This document shows positions 34,888-43,482 of a stretch of DNA of 64,000 bases, one piece after another. Each line of letters opens with the position of its first letter. Position 1 is the stretch's first letter. Source of the DNA: Pullulanibacillus camelliae (GTDB taxonomy: Bacteria; Bacillota; Bacilli; Bacillales; Sporolactobacillaceae); the NCBI RefSeq assembly GCF_014642655.1, contig NZ_BMIR01000001.1, positions 173,518 to 237,517 of the forward strand. Reading direction: 5' to 3'. The notes below the pieces were generated by a model. It saw only the letters and a list, made by a program, of their open reading frames with translations, searched no databases and had not been told where the DNA came from. A program made the translations under genes and the position numbers.

Positions 34888-34924
34888 AAGCCATAGGAAT
34901 CTTTTCAAAGAGCTCCTACGGCTT
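34888..34924 (-). terminator. Rho-independent terminator of cysK
   Basis: Minus-strand arms AAGCCGTAGGA and TCCTATGGCTT (one G-U pair) with a second short internal helix; TTTATTATTTTTATT follows. It begins about 60 bases after the cysK stop. Confidence 0.85.
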
Positions 34925-34985
34925 AAATCCATTTTATTAGTGTTTTTTAACTCTAAAAGTACTCACACACTTACATTAAACCCAA

Positions 34986-35915
34986 TCAGTCTTCTTGGAA
35001 TAATGGTGTTGAAAGATATCTTTCTCCCGTATCAGGAAGAATGACAACAATGGTTTTTCCTTTATTTTCAGGCAACGCAGCAACAACAGAGGCGGCATGA
35101 ATCGCTGCCCCTGATGAAATACCGACAAGAAGCCCTTCTTGTTTACCAATGCTTCGAGCCGCAGCAAAGGCATCTTCGTTGCTGACTTGAATAACTTCAT
35201 CATAAGCTTCGGTGTTCAATACTTCTGGTACAAAACCTGCACCAAGACCTTGAATCTTATGTGGACCTGATTTACCACCAGAAAGGACGGGTGAGGCATC
35301 TGGTTCTATTGCAATGGCACGGAACGATGGATTTTTTTCTTTTAATACTTCAGCCACACCAGTAATCGTTCCACCCGTACCGATCCCACTTATTAATATA
35401 TCAACATTTCCATCTGTATCGTTCCAAATCTCTTGCGCTGTCGTTTTCCGATGAACCTCAGGGTTAGCTGGATTTTCAAATTGCTGTGGCATAAAAGCAT
35501 TATCTGTTGAAGAGACGATTTCCTTCGCCTTTTCAATAGCCCCTTTCATCCCTTTCGCTCCCTCTGTTAGCACTAAATCAGCACCCAATGCTTTAAGAAG
35601 GTTACGGCGTTCAACGCTCATGGTCTCAGGCATAACCAAGGTGCACTTATAGCCTTTTGCTGCGCAAACAAAGGCTAAGGCAATTCCTGTATTCCCACTT
35701 GTTGGCTCAACAATACGTGTGTCTTTATTAATTTTTCCTGTCTTTTCTCCCGCTTCAATCATTGCGTTACCAATGCGATCTTTGACACTGCCTAGAGGAT
35801 TGAAATATTCAAGCTTCCCTAAGACCTCCGCACCGGTGTCATCACTGATGCGATTTAGTCTTAAAAGCGGTGTTGAACCGATTAGCTCTGTTAAATTTTT
35901 AGCAATCTTCGGCAT
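34986..35915 (-). CDS. cysK: Cysteine synthase A (O-acetylserine sulfhydrylase)
   Basis: A 309-residue fold-type II PLP enzyme that makes cysteine from O-acetylserine and sulfide. PLP Lys in [14 protein letters not shown] (near residue 44), the substrate loop [10 protein letters not shown] (69-78), the phosphate loop [10 protein letters not shown], and ISSGAA near the end are intact. Length is normal. A GGAGGGCTCTTA site precedes ATG 35915. Single gene with its own terminator; the leader carries a relic small gene at 36286-36336. Confidence 0.95.
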   Translation of the reverse strand: MPKIAKNLTELIGSTPLLRLNRISDDTGAEVLGKLEYFNPLGSVKDRIGNAMIEAGEKTGKINKDTRIVEPTSGNTGIALAFVCAAKGYKCTLVMPETMSVERRNLLKALGADLVLTEGAKGMKGAIEKAKEIVSSTDNAFMPQQFENPANPEVHRKTTAQEIWNDTDGNVDILISGIGTGGTITGVAEVLKEKNPSFRAIAIEPDASPVLSGGKSGPHKIQGLGAGFVPEVLNTEAYDEVIQVSNEDAFAAARSIGKQEGLLVGISSGAAIHAASVVAALPENKGKTIVVILPDTGERYLSTPLFQED

Positions 35916-36285
35916 TAAGAGCCCTCCTTTTATAATTCCAACTATCTCACTATGAATTATATCAATGAATATTCAAAATTACCATTAAATAGACCAAATC
36001 TTAATGATTTTTTTACTTATAAATGTAAAAAACACTACAAATAAAGCGCTCTCATTATAAAACAACCTATTCTACACAAATAAAAAATTAAAAGGCTCTG
36101 CTTGCTGGTCATATATCAAGAATAAGCATAATACTCTACTATTGAATTTCAAGTCTATCCCTTATCAAATTCATATGATAAATAGAACTGGGTGCAGCAA
36201 CGCTCAGTTTATCGCTGCTCACATATCACAGATTCAGTTACCTACTACTTTTTTATTATCGAGACGATGGTCGCACAACATCCCT
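35916..36285. other. Leader of cysK with no intact gene
   Basis: About 370 AT-rich bases. An inverted repeat GCAGC...GCTGC near 36190-36215 may be a hairpin. CymR control of cysK is usual in Bacillus; I could not point to a convincing CymR box. Confidence 0.35.
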
Positions 36286-36336
36286 TTAATGTTGAGTAAC
36301 AGTTAATCCAATGGTGAGCATTGCTTCTGTCGCCAT
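36286..36336 (-). pseudogene. Micro-gene resembling a truncated holin-like toxin
   Basis: A consensus site AAGGAGGTGTTTGCTT precedes an ATG opening a 16-codon frame, MATEAMLTIGLTVTQH. The opening recalls the short Hol_Tox (putative holin-like toxin) proteins, which start MxTxEAL and run 30 or so hydrophobic residues. Here the frame stops early. A later frame on the same strand ends in RLDNKK, the typical end of the family, suggesting a frameshift. Such toxins belong to type I systems with an antisense RNA. Low-certainty family call; the strong ribosome binding site is directly visible. Confidence 0.4.
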
Positions 36337-36381
36337 AAGCAAACACCTCCTTTTTGAGGAAGTGTCAATCGCCTTTTCTAT

Positions 36382-37065
36382 CTATACATTCAGTATCGCT
36401 GTTTTTACAGAGCCCATCAGGTTATTAAAGGCTTCGCGAGCACTGGGCAAATCTTTATCCTTTATCGCATTTAAAAGGACCTGATGATAAGGGAAACTTT
36501 CATCAAATATATCGTGAACGCCAAAGGGTTCATTAAAAAACTCGTTAAAAGTATCGGATACAGAATCAATAATGCTTAGTAAAAGGGCATTTTTTGCAGC
36601 TTTATACAGTGCATGATGGAACTGAGCATCTGCCTTATTCGCCTTTCTTCTTTCACCGGATTGAATATATTTTCTATATTCTTGGAGATGAAAATCCATT
36701 TCATCAATGTCCTCCTGAGTCGCCTTCTCTACGGCCAAATCAACGGCTTTTCCTTCTATCGCCATTCTGACATCTAAAGCCTCAAGGAGGAATTCTTTTT
36801 CGTTCTCAATATCCAAAGTCGTTTGTATCGAAAAGGGTTTAACCTCCTTAACAAAGATCCCTTTTCCGTTCAAAACTTCGATGAACCCCTGTGTTTCTAA
36901 AAGCTGCAAGGCCTCTCTTAGCGATGATCGTCCTATGCCTAGCATTGTTATAAGGGTATCCGCTGGTGGCAATCGATCCCCTTTTTTTAGATCCTCTTGC
37001 TTAATATAATTTTTGATTTCCTCAGCCACTCGTTCTGATAAACGCTGTTTTTTGAGTGCTTTCAT
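36382..37065 (-). CDS. GntR family transcriptional regulator, FadR/FCD type
   Basis: A 227-residue regulator. Winged helix at about residues 8-75 (SERVAEEIKNYIKQEDLKKG, then LGIGRSSLREALQLLETQG). The all-helical FCD domain follows (about 90-220), with the metal and effector residues in the DAQFHHALYKAAKNALL stretch. It faces the Cys/Met PLP gene and NhaC divergently, so it likely controls them, perhaps sensing an amino-acid-derived acid. AGAGGTG precedes ATG 37065. Promoter at 37123-37131. Confidence 0.9.
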   Translation of the reverse strand: MKALKKQRLSERVAEEIKNYIKQEDLKKGDRLPPADTLITMLGIGRSSLREALQLLETQGFIEVLNGKGIFVKEVKPFSIQTTLDIENEKEFLLEALDVRMAIEGKAVDLAVEKATQEDIDEMDFHLQEYRKYIQSGERRKANKADAQFHHALYKAAKNALLLSIIDSVSDTFNEFFNEPFGVHDIFDESFPYHQVLLNAIKDKDLPSAREAFNNLMGSVKTAILNV

Positions 37066-37122
37066 ATAGACACCTCTAAATCACTGAAATAACTATCTCG
37101 TCATTGGTCATATTCTATAAAA

Positions 37123-37131
37123 ATTATAGCA
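37123..37131 (-). promoter_or_regulatory. Extended -10 promoter of the FCD regulator
   Basis: On the minus strand TGCTATAAT (TGN plus a perfect TATAAT), about 60 bases upstream of the regulator. No -35 at 17 bases was recognised. Confidence 0.5.
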
Positions 37132-37266
37132 TAGTCGCTCAACAGGTATTTTTCTGAAAAATTTATGCTTTCATACAGCCTGCAAGTATGATAATCTAGA
37201 AACAACATCATAACTCACAATCATCTGAGATTGGATTTATATTTTACAAAGGAGATTCGCACATCT

Positions 37267-38434
37267 ATGACACTGACTGATGAAAAAATATGTACCGATT
37301 TAGACTTAGACGCCTCTCAATATCACGGAGCGGTCTCTCCTCCCATCTTTCAAACCAGTTTATTTACATTCGATTCGTTTGAGAGCTTCACCGAATCACA
37401 AAAACAAGAAAGAGAGAAATATGTGTACTCACGGGGGGTTAATCCGACGGTCAACCTTTTAGAAAAAAAGTTGGCTCAATTGGAAAGAGGCGAACAATGC
37501 AAATGCTTTGGCTCTGGCATGGGTGCCATTAGTGCTGTCTTCCTCTCTCTCTTGCAGAGTGGTGACCACGTTTTATTTGTGAACAACATCTATGGACCGA
37601 CATCCCAGCTACTAAAACATCTAGAAAAATTCAATATTGAGCATGACGTGGTCGATCACAACCTGAAAAATGTTGAAAGCGCCATTAAAGATAATACAAA
37701 AATCATCTATGTTGAAAGCCCTGGAACCATGTTAATGAAAGTCGTGGATTTAAAGGCCTTAGCGACGTTAGCCAAAAGCCGAGGCATTATCACAGCTATT
37801 GATAACACTTGGTCCACCCCGTTATTCCAAAAACCGATAGAACTGGGTATCGATCTCTCCATTCACTCTCTGACAAAATATCTCGGGGGGGCACAGTGAT
37901 GTTGTTGGGGGAGCGGTGATCGGGAGTCACACATTAATCGATACGATCTTTGAATATGGGCATCAGCTCAACGGATCAGTGCTCGGTCCTTTTGACGCCT
38001 ATCTCATTCTACGAGGTCTCCGTACACTGCCGGTAAGAATGGCCCAACACCAAGCAAATGTGTTTAAAGTCATCGAGTATCTCAAACACCAGGAGGATGT
38101 CACAGCCATTCATCACCCGTATGTGGAATCTGGTGAAATGCAAACTATCGTAAACTCACAAATGCTCGGCTACTCTGGATTACTCAGTTTCGAGTTAAGG
38201 CAGGCACATTTTGAAGGGGTTTCCAAGTTTATTGATGCCCTCCGTTTATTCAAAATCGGGGTCAGTTGGGGAGGATTTGAAAGTCTCGTGAATAGCCCCA
38301 TTAAAAATGACAACGAAGCCCAATTAAGAGAACAAGGTATTCCTTTAGGGCTCATTCGCCTATCTATCGGACTTGAAGGAGCAGAAGCTCAGATCGCTGA
38401 CCTTGAGCAGGCCTTTAAAAGATTAACCACTTAA
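37267..38434 (+). pseudogene. Cystathionine gamma-synthase/methionine gamma-lyase-like gene with a frameshift at a G7 run
   Basis: Two open frames form one fold-type I PLP enzyme of the Cys/Met metabolism family. Part 1 (37267-37899) has YSRGVNPTVNLLEKKL, FGSGMGAISAVF, IDNTWSTPLFQ and SIHSLTKYLGG with the PLP Lys. Part 2 (37916-38434) continues exactly with the family sequence, ending in IRLSIGLEGAE. At 37885-37891 there are seven Gs; six would restore one frame of about 388 residues (CTC GGG GGG CAC AGT GAT). It could be a sequencing error, slippage-controlled expression, or a dead gene. ATG 37267 has AAAGGAG upstream. It is followed by NhaC. Confidence 0.85.
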
Positions 38435-38464
38435 ACCATAATTCTTTGGAAGGATGATAAAGTT

Positions 38465-39949
38465 ATGAATAATACTGAAGAAGTAAGACTCCCATCACTG
38501 GGATTAGCTCTTATCCCTATCATCATTTCTATCGCTATTTTCGTTATTGGCATCGGTATATTAAAGTATCCCGCAGAGATCATGCTTGTTTTCTCAGGCA
38601 TCATCTTTTGCCTCTTTGCAATTGTTAACGGTAACAAATGGGATACCATTATCACTGTGATGGGCTCGAAGATCAAAAAAGCCCTTCCTGCCATTCTTAT
38701 CCTCTTAAGCATTGGCTTACTTATTGGCAGCTGGCTCATTTCGGGTACTATACCCTATTTTATCTACTATGGTCTTAAAATTATCGATCCTAACTATCTC
38801 TATCTTATGGCCTTTATTGTTACCGCCATCGTCTCAACCTGCACAGGGACATCATGGGGGGCAGCGGGAACAGTCGGTGTTGCCTTAATGGGCATCGCTC
38901 AAACCATGGATCTCTCTCTGGCTATTACTGCTGGAGCCGTCGTCTCTGGGTCTTACTTTGGCGATAAGCTCTCCCCACTTTCAGACACCACCAATATGAG
39001 CTCTCTTGCAGCGGAAGCCAATATCTATGAGCATATTAAACACATGCTATTTACAGCCATCCCCTCGTCCATTATCGCTATAATTGTGTTTTTTTCTGTT
39101 GGTCTAGGCACGAATACTCATGATACAAATTTAACACACGTGCAAGATATGCTTTCTACCATGACAAAGCTTTTTAATTTGAATATCCTGCTGCTCATTC
39201 CACCTATTATTGTGCTTATTGGCTCATTAATGAAAAAATCACCTTTGATCGTATTATTTATCTCTTCTCTAGCAGCTATGATTCTGGCGCTCTGCTTTCA
39301 GCCTGTCTCATTGGGCAATATATTTACTGCTGCCGTTGAAGGGTTTAATGTTGATATTTTAAAAGAGTCCATCCCTTCCTTAGACCCCAGTATTATTACA
39401 GATGATGTTAAATCATTGCTCAACCGTGGTGGTCTTTATTCAATGTATAACTCAACTGCCTTTATATTCTACGCCTTTTTCTTTGCATCAGCATTAGAGG
39501 TATCTGGCTCTCTCAAAGTCGTCTTACAGCACATCATTAAATATCTTAGGTCAACCGGAAGTATTATTTTAGCAACACTTGTGACAGGGTTTGCAACAAT
39601 TTGTTGTACATCCAATGCACTCGTGACCTTTTTCTTAATCAAAGATATTTATGGTGATGTCTTTAAAAAGAAAGGCCTCCATCCCGTTAATTTATCGCGA
39701 AGCATGGAGGATTCAGTTACGATTACCGAGGTATTAATGCCGTGGACAGTCTCTGGGGTGTTTATTGCTACCACACTTGGGGTTGATAACTTTACGTTCC
39801 TGCCTTGGTCTATTTTCAACTTAGGTGGCTTCGTATTTTCTGCACTTTATGGTTTCCTTTCTCCACTTACCCGTGGCTTTGGCATTCGAAAGTTAGAGGG
39901 AGGAGAAACCAGCAATTCAACATCCTCAGGTCAGAGTCCTTCAGTTTAA
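38465..39949 (+). CDS. NhaC family Na+/H+ antiporter
   Basis: A 494-residue membrane antiporter with about 11 to 12 hydrophobic segments. Family motifs include STCTGTSWGAAGTVGVAL (near residue 125) and SGSYFGDKLSPLSDTTNMSS (near 160). NhaC proteins exchange cytosolic Na+ or small organic anions (the MleN branch swaps malate for lactate) against H+. Next to an amino-acid PLP lyase and an FCD regulator, it may export a product or import a substrate rather than serve salt homeostasis. AAGGATG precedes ATG 38465. Strong terminator at 40038-40078. Confidence 0.92.
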   Translation: MNNTEEVRLPSLGLALIPIIISIAIFVIGIGILKYPAEIMLVFSGIIFCLFAIVNGNKWDTIITVMGSKIKKALPAILILLSIGLLIGSWLISGTIPYFIYYGLKIIDPNYLYLMAFIVTAIVSTCTGTSWGAAGTVGVALMGIAQTMDLSLAITAGAVVSGSYFGDKLSPLSDTTNMSSLAAEANIYEHIKHMLFTAIPSSIIAIIVFFSVGLGTNTHDTNLTHVQDMLSTMTKLFNLNILLLIPPIIVLIGSLMKKSPLIVLFISSLAAMILALCFQPVSLGNIFTAAVEGFNVDILKESIPSLDPSIITDDVKSLLNRGGLYSMYNSTAFIFYAFFFASALEVSGSLKVVLQHIIKYLRSTGSIILATLVTGFATICCTSNALVTFFLIKDIYGDVFKKKGLHPVNLSRSMEDSVTITEVLMPWTVSGVFIATTLGVDNFTFLPWSIFNLGGFVFSALYGFLSPLTRGFGIRKLEGGETSNSTSSGQSPSV

Positions 39950-40037
39950 AAGCACTATAGGGAGTTCTACCAGTGGCTTTAGCCAGCCAATTATCACTTT
40001 CCATCTAAACAGCACCTAAAACTAAATTTCGCTATAC

Positions 40038-40078
40038 CCACCTTACTGGCCTCATTGCTCAGATAAGGTGGTTTTTTT
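40038..40078 (+). terminator. Rho-independent terminator of the NhaC operon
   Basis: Perfect arms CCACCTTA and TAAGGTGG around 18 bases, then seven Ts. About 90 bases after the stop. Confidence 0.88.
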
Positions 40079-40093
40079 CTCGTGAATTTTTTG

Positions 40094-40099
40094 TTGACA
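40094..40099 (+). promoter_or_regulatory. -35 element (TTGACA) of the DoxX/MarR operon
   Basis: Perfect TTGACA; the base pairs 17 further on (TAGGCT, preceded by TG) form a weak extended -10 inside the first operator. Fits a repressor-blocked promoter. Confidence 0.5.
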
Positions 40100-40105
40100 T
40101 ACATA

Positions 40106-40123
40106 TAGCCTAATGTTAGGCTA
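40106..40123. promoter_or_regulatory. Operator 1 of the MarR regulator (candidate)
   Basis: TAGCCTAATGTTAGGCTA is an 18-base perfect palindrome overlapping the expected -10 region. The inner CCTAA..TTAGG recurs in operator 2. Confidence 0.65.
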
Positions 40124-40130
40124 TATTTAT

Positions 40131-40142
40131 CCTAAAATTAGG
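40131..40142. promoter_or_regulatory. Operator 2 of the MarR regulator (candidate)
   Basis: CCTAAAATTAGG, a 12-base perfect palindrome with the same half-site. Its centre is 22 bases from that of operator 1, about two helical turns, so bound dimers lie on the same face. Confidence 0.6.
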
Positions 40143-40162
40143 CTATATTTAGGATAAATGGA

Positions 40163-40534
40163 ATGAAGACAAAGGAGGTGGCACTTATAGAGAGCTTATC
40201 GATTATTCTTCAGATTATATTAGGGCTTGGGTTTCTCATGTTTGGTTTTATGAAGTTTGGAACAAAGCAAATGAAGGATGAATTTCAGCGTTATGGCTAT
40301 TCTGATGCTTTTAGATTCGTTACAGGTTTGGTCGAAGTTTTAGCGGCCGTCCTCGTTATTTGGGGAATCTGGACTCATGAATTAGCTATATATGGGGGTA
40401 TATTAATTGTGCTCACCATGTTAGGCGGGATTTTTACCCACATTAAAATTAAAGATGCTGTAAACAAAATGACCATGCCGATTATTCTCTTACTGTTAGG
40501 TCTAGTCGTGTTATTCATAAATGGGTTAAACTAG
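40163..40534 (+). CDS. DoxX family membrane protein
   Basis: A 123-residue protein with four hydrophobic segments and the DoxX opening LQIILGLGFLMFGFMKFG, then VTGLVEVLAAVLVIWG. DoxX-like proteins take part in redox or thiol-stress tolerance at the membrane; the reaction is not settled. It is first in an operon with a MarR regulator and an FMN reductase, as in quinone/electrophile stress operons. ATG 40163 has a weak AGGA site. An AAGGAGGTGG site lies inside the frame, 7 to 8 bases before an ATA codon at 40187, which may be the real start. Confidence 0.85.
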   Translation: MKTKEVALIESLSIILQIILGLGFLMFGFMKFGTKQMKDEFQRYGYSDAFRFVTGLVEVLAAVLVIWGIWTHELAIYGGILIVLTMLGGIFTHIKIKDAVNKMTMPIILLLLGLVVLFINGLN

Positions 40535-40589
40535 TAAATGTGCTAGTCCGACAAGGGCATCACTTCTATAGTCAATAGGGGGTCAGAGA

Positions 40590-41030
40590 ATGCAAGAACA
40601 AAGTGAATTGGATCTCAGATTATTTAGGATTTGGATGAAAGCTTCTAAAGCAGTGGCTCTCAATATCCAGAAGGATATTGAGAGCTATAGCATTAGTAAT
40701 GATAATTTTATGATTCTGGAACTCCTTTATAGTAAAGGGCCTCATCCTGTCCAAAAAATTAGTGAGACTTTCTCTATTCCTAGTGGAAGTATTACCTATG
40801 TCGTAGATAAGTTAGAAAAGAAAGGATTAGTAGAAAGACAGCCAAACCCGAATGATAGAAGAGCCTCTAATGTCGTACTCACAGAAACAGGAAAGGCACT
40901 TTTTGATGATATTTTTCCAAAACACGTGGCCACCATTTCAGAAAATCTGTCTTTTATCTCGAATGAAGAAAAAGAGCAGCTGATTGATCTGTTAAAGAGA
41001 ATTGGAATGGGTGCGCAACATTTAAAATAG
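40590..41030 (+). CDS. MarR family transcriptional regulator
   Basis: A 146-residue winged-helix repressor. The recognition region is ISETFSIPSGSITYVVDKLEKKGL and the wing is RQPNPNDRRASNVVLTETG. MarR proteins release DNA on binding phenolic or oxidised ligands. No Cys of the OhrR type is seen in the N-terminal helix, so sensing is probably by ligand binding. Most likely it binds the two CCTAA-type palindromes ahead of the operon and so autoregulates. Confidence 0.92.
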   Translation: MQEQSELDLRLFRIWMKASKAVALNIQKDIESYSISNDNFMILELLYSKGPHPVQKISETFSIPSGSITYVVDKLEKKGLVERQPNPNDRRASNVVLTETGKALFDDIFPKHVATISENLSFISNEEKEQLIDLLKRIGMGAQHLK

Positions 41031-41069
41031 CAAAATCTCAATTAAAACACTTAACTGGAGGAGAATACA

Positions 41070-41618
41070 ATGACAAATGAAAAATTAAATATAGGAATTA
41101 TTTTAGGGAGCACACGACAAGGACGTTTAAGTCCACAAGTTGGGGAATGGTTAAAAGACATTGCCGATCAACGTGAAGATGCAAACTATGAACTTGTAGA
41201 TATTACCGATTACCAATTACCCTTTTTAGGCACTACGGATGGAACAGAACCAGGGATTGCTGCCTGGAACGAGAAACTTGCAAGTTTAGATGGCTTCGTC
41301 TTCATCGTTCAAGAATACAACCACAGTATTTCTGGAGCGTTAAAAAATGCCCTTGATTTTGCGCGTGAGCCATGGAATAACAAGGCTGCTGGAATTGTTA
41401 GTTATGGGTCAACAGGTGGCGCTCGTGCTGCTGAACATTTAAGAGGGATTTGTGGCGAATTACAAATCGCAGATGTAAGAACACATCCGACCTTATCTTT
41501 ATTTACAGACTTTGAGAACTTTGCAACCTTTAAACCCGCTGAATTACATCTTGAAAATGTCACAGCAATGCTTGACCAAGTCATAGCTTGGAGCGGTGCA
41601 TTAAGAACACTAAGATAA
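41070..41618 (+). CDS. NADPH-dependent FMN reductase family protein
   Basis: A 182-residue flavodoxin-like protein. Flavin phosphate loop GSTRQGRLSPQVGEW near residue 13, the EYNHSISGALKNALD segment around residue 80, and YGSTGGARAAEHLRG are typical of the azoreductase/ArsH/chromate reductase group. It reduces quinones, azo compounds or FMN using NADPH. As part of a MarR-controlled operon, detoxification of quinones is the likely role. CTGGAGGAG precedes ATG 41070; terminator at 41644-41688. Confidence 0.93.
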   Translation: MTNEKLNIGIILGSTRQGRLSPQVGEWLKDIADQREDANYELVDITDYQLPFLGTTDGTEPGIAAWNEKLASLDGFVFIVQEYNHSISGALKNALDFAREPWNNKAAGIVSYGSTGGARAAEHLRGICGELQIADVRTHPTLSLFTDFENFATFKPAELHLENVTAMLDQVIAWSGALRTLR

Positions 41619-41643
41619 CTTTAACACAATTTTAATTCAAATT

Positions 41644-41688
41644 CGGATGTCAAATACGACTTCAAAAGTGTATTGATGTCCGTTTTTT
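41644..41688 (+). terminator. Rho-independent terminator of the DoxX/MarR/reductase operon
   Basis: Arms CGGATGTCAAATAC and GTATTGATGTCCG (two G-T pairs, one bulge), then TTTTTT. Starts 26 bases after the stop. Confidence 0.8.
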
Positions 41689-41727
41689 ATTCCTCTTAAA
41701 TAATGCTTCACTCATAACTAAAAAGGC

Positions 41728-41759
41728 GCCAGTCATGCTGAGATTGAGCATGACCTGGC
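41728..41759 (-). terminator. Hairpin facing the sugar operon
   Basis: Arms GCCAGTCATGCT and AGCATGACCTGGC (one bulge). On the minus strand GCGCCTTTTTAG follows, so it could end transcripts coming from 42160 or from the small frame at 41873-42001. Confidence 0.6.
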
Positions 41760-41811
41760 ACGTTAGAAGCCACTGGGAAGCGTCCACCCGTTAATATGAA
41801 GTATAAATTCA

Positions 41812-41850
41812 TGTGTAAGTAAGAAATACAGATAATTTCTTACTTACACA
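41812..41850. repeat. Perfect 16-base inverted repeat
   Basis: TGTGTAAGTAAGAAAT and ATTTCTTACTTACACA around a 7-base loop, with no T-run on either side. Located between the terminators and the small frame at 41873. It may be an RNA stabilising stem or a protein site. Confidence 0.6.
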
Positions 41851-41872
41851 CATGACTTTCTATCCTTAACAC

Positions 41873-42001
41873 TCATTTATAAATTCGCTTTCCCTTACCC
41901 TTTTCTTCTATTTGATTGAGAATTTCATTAAGCTCCTGGTGGGCGGCGCCGAACAAATGCACCCTAACCTGATTTTCGTAAGCCAAAGTCACTCCAAACA
42001 T
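41873..42001 (-). CDS. Possible small protein of 42 residues
   Basis: Open frame starting ATG at 42001 and ending TGA at 41873. It begins MFGVTLAYENQVRVHLFGAA, then a charged helix-like stretch, ending KGKGKRIYK. No good ribosome binding site precedes the ATG. It has no family that I recognise; it might be the tail of a decayed gene since the upstream part is split by stops in this frame. Lies downstream of the KDPG aldolase. Confidence 0.3.
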   Translation of the reverse strand: MFGVTLAYENQVRVHLFGAAHQELNEILNQIEEKGKGKRIYK

Positions 42002-42159
42002 CTATCGCTTTCAAGCGCCTTAAATCTTTCAAGTTTCGGAACCTTTTAATATAACGTCATGCTTAGGTTTAAAAAGCTTCATCCACTTTATACCAAGGGC
42101 TATGCAGAACACACTGAACACATAACAGTGTTAAAGCATTTATAGCTGAAGTAAACGGG

Positions 42160-42804
42160 TTAACTGGATCTGGTCTCTCCGATCTTATGTACAAAACGTC
42201 CTGCAAGTTCAGTTATCTTCTTGAAATCACCGGTTTTTGCAAAGGATGTTAAGGTTCCGCCTACCCCCACAGCCACTGCTCCCGCTTTTATCCATTGTTC
42301 AACATTATCAATACTTACACCACCGGTCGGCATAAGATTAGCTTGCGGGAGCGGCCCATGAATGGACTTAATGATATTTGGTCCAAAAGCTTCCCCCGGA
42401 AATACCTTCAAGATATCTGCTCCAAGTTCCATAGCTTCGACGACGCCATCAATGGTCATCACACCCGGCATGTATGGAACCTGATATCGATTGCATAATC
42501 TGAGACTTTGCTCATCAAGATAGGGACTTACTACATATTCAGCCCCTGAAAGCAATGCAATCCTTGCTGTTTCCGAATCCAATACAGTCCCGGCTCCAAT
42601 AATAATTTCATCTTTATACTCTTTCACTAATTCTTCAATCACCCGGCTGGCACCCGGAACTGTATAAGTTATTTCGATTGCAGCCGCTCCACCTTTTAAA
42701 CAAGCCTCAGTAATTTTTTTTGCTTCCTCAGAACTGCTGGATCTGACGACAACAACTAACCCTGACGCCGTAATGCTATTGATAACTTCCCATTTTTTCC
42801 TCAT
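42160..42804 (-). CDS. Bifunctional KHG/KDPG aldolase (Eda family)
   Basis: A 214-residue TIM-barrel aldolase. Catalytic Glu in EITYTVPGA (near residue 40), Schiff-base Lys in GADILKVFPGEAFGP (near 130), and the phosphate loop PTGGVSIDN are present. It splits 2-keto-3-deoxy-(phospho)aldonates into pyruvate and an aldehyde. Last gene of the 42-53 kb sugar operon, so the imported sugar is probably turned into a keto-deoxy acid. AGGAGTC precedes ATG 42804. The family also has KHG and KDPGal activities, and specificity cannot be told. Confidence 0.92.
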   Translation of the reverse strand: MRKKWEVINSITASGLVVVVRSSSSEEAKKITEACLKGGAAAIEITYTVPGASRVIEELVKEYKDEIIIGAGTVLDSETARIALLSGAEYVVSPYLDEQSLRLCNRYQVPYMPGVMTIDGVVEAMELGADILKVFPGEAFGPNIIKSIHGPLPQANLMPTGGVSIDNVEQWIKAGAVAVGVGGTLTSFAKTGDFKKITELAGRFVHKIGETRSS

Positions 42805-42820
42805 CTGTTTGACTCCTTTT

Positions 42821-43396
42821 TTACTTCCATTTCGGATTATCTATGATTTCTGGCTTTCCATCCTTTTCGATGACAAGCTTTCTATACCCTTTGGTTTCAA
42901 TCGTTCCATAATCATGACCAGCATCTGCACGAAAGGTAAAGAAGGTGACAAGTGGCTCTGTTCCCAAATTGATGCTTCTATGAGCATAACGAGGGGGAAC
43001 ATAAACAGCTTGCCCTGGAATAAATCTTTGCAGATCCCAGTCCCCTTCTGGATTTTCCAATAACATTGCGCCCTCACCACTCAAGCAATAATAGACCTCT
43101 CCAGTCTCTAAGATGGTATGAAAATGCCCTTTTGTCATATAATATTCATTGCCGACTTTTCCTGGATAAACGATACTGGTACCAAATAAGAGATTGCCAG
43201 ATGTTTCTGGTAAGTCCAGCTCATAAAATTCATAAACAAGTGGATCACCGCTTTGCACTGCTGCAGCAAACGCAGCATCATCGGCATACATTCCCTTCAT
43301 TTTTGATAAATGACGCTTGGTTGATTTCGTTGATTTCGATAGTCCAGTGACAAGATCAAAATCAAGATTAAATGGCTTCACATTAGTTTCTGTCAT
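42821..43396 (-). CDS. Cupin-type glucose-6-phosphate isomerase family protein
   Basis: A 191-residue cupin of the archaeal GPI family. Metal ligands are in GHFHTILETGEVYY (His, His, Glu) and PPRYAHRSINLG (His). It interconverts aldose and ketose 6-phosphates; in bacteria such proteins often serve specialised sugar pathways rather than central glycolysis. ATG 43396 has an AGGGGTG site; an earlier frame start at 43423 would add nine residues. It sits between the shikimate-dehydrogenase-like and aldolase genes. Confidence 0.88.
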   Translation of the reverse strand: MTETNVKPFNLDFDLVTGLSKSTKSTKRHLSKMKGMYADDAAFAAAVQSGDPLVYEFYELDLPETSGNLLFGTSIVYPGKVGNEYYMTKGHFHTILETGEVYYCLSGEGAMLLENPEGDWDLQRFIPGQAVYVPPRYAHRSINLGTEPLVTFFTFRADAGHDYGTIETKGYRKLVIEKDGKPEIIDNPKWK

Positions 43397-43482
43397 TTTT
43401 AGCACCCCTATTATTTGCTTCATTAATTAGTAATAACCTGCATTGCATTCCCACTCAAAGGTCATAAATCTCTAAACCTCAT

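Noticed and set aside
35916-36000. CymR-type box before cysK
   Set aside because: GGAATTAT-like half-sites are present but the region is so AT-rich that the match is not convincing.
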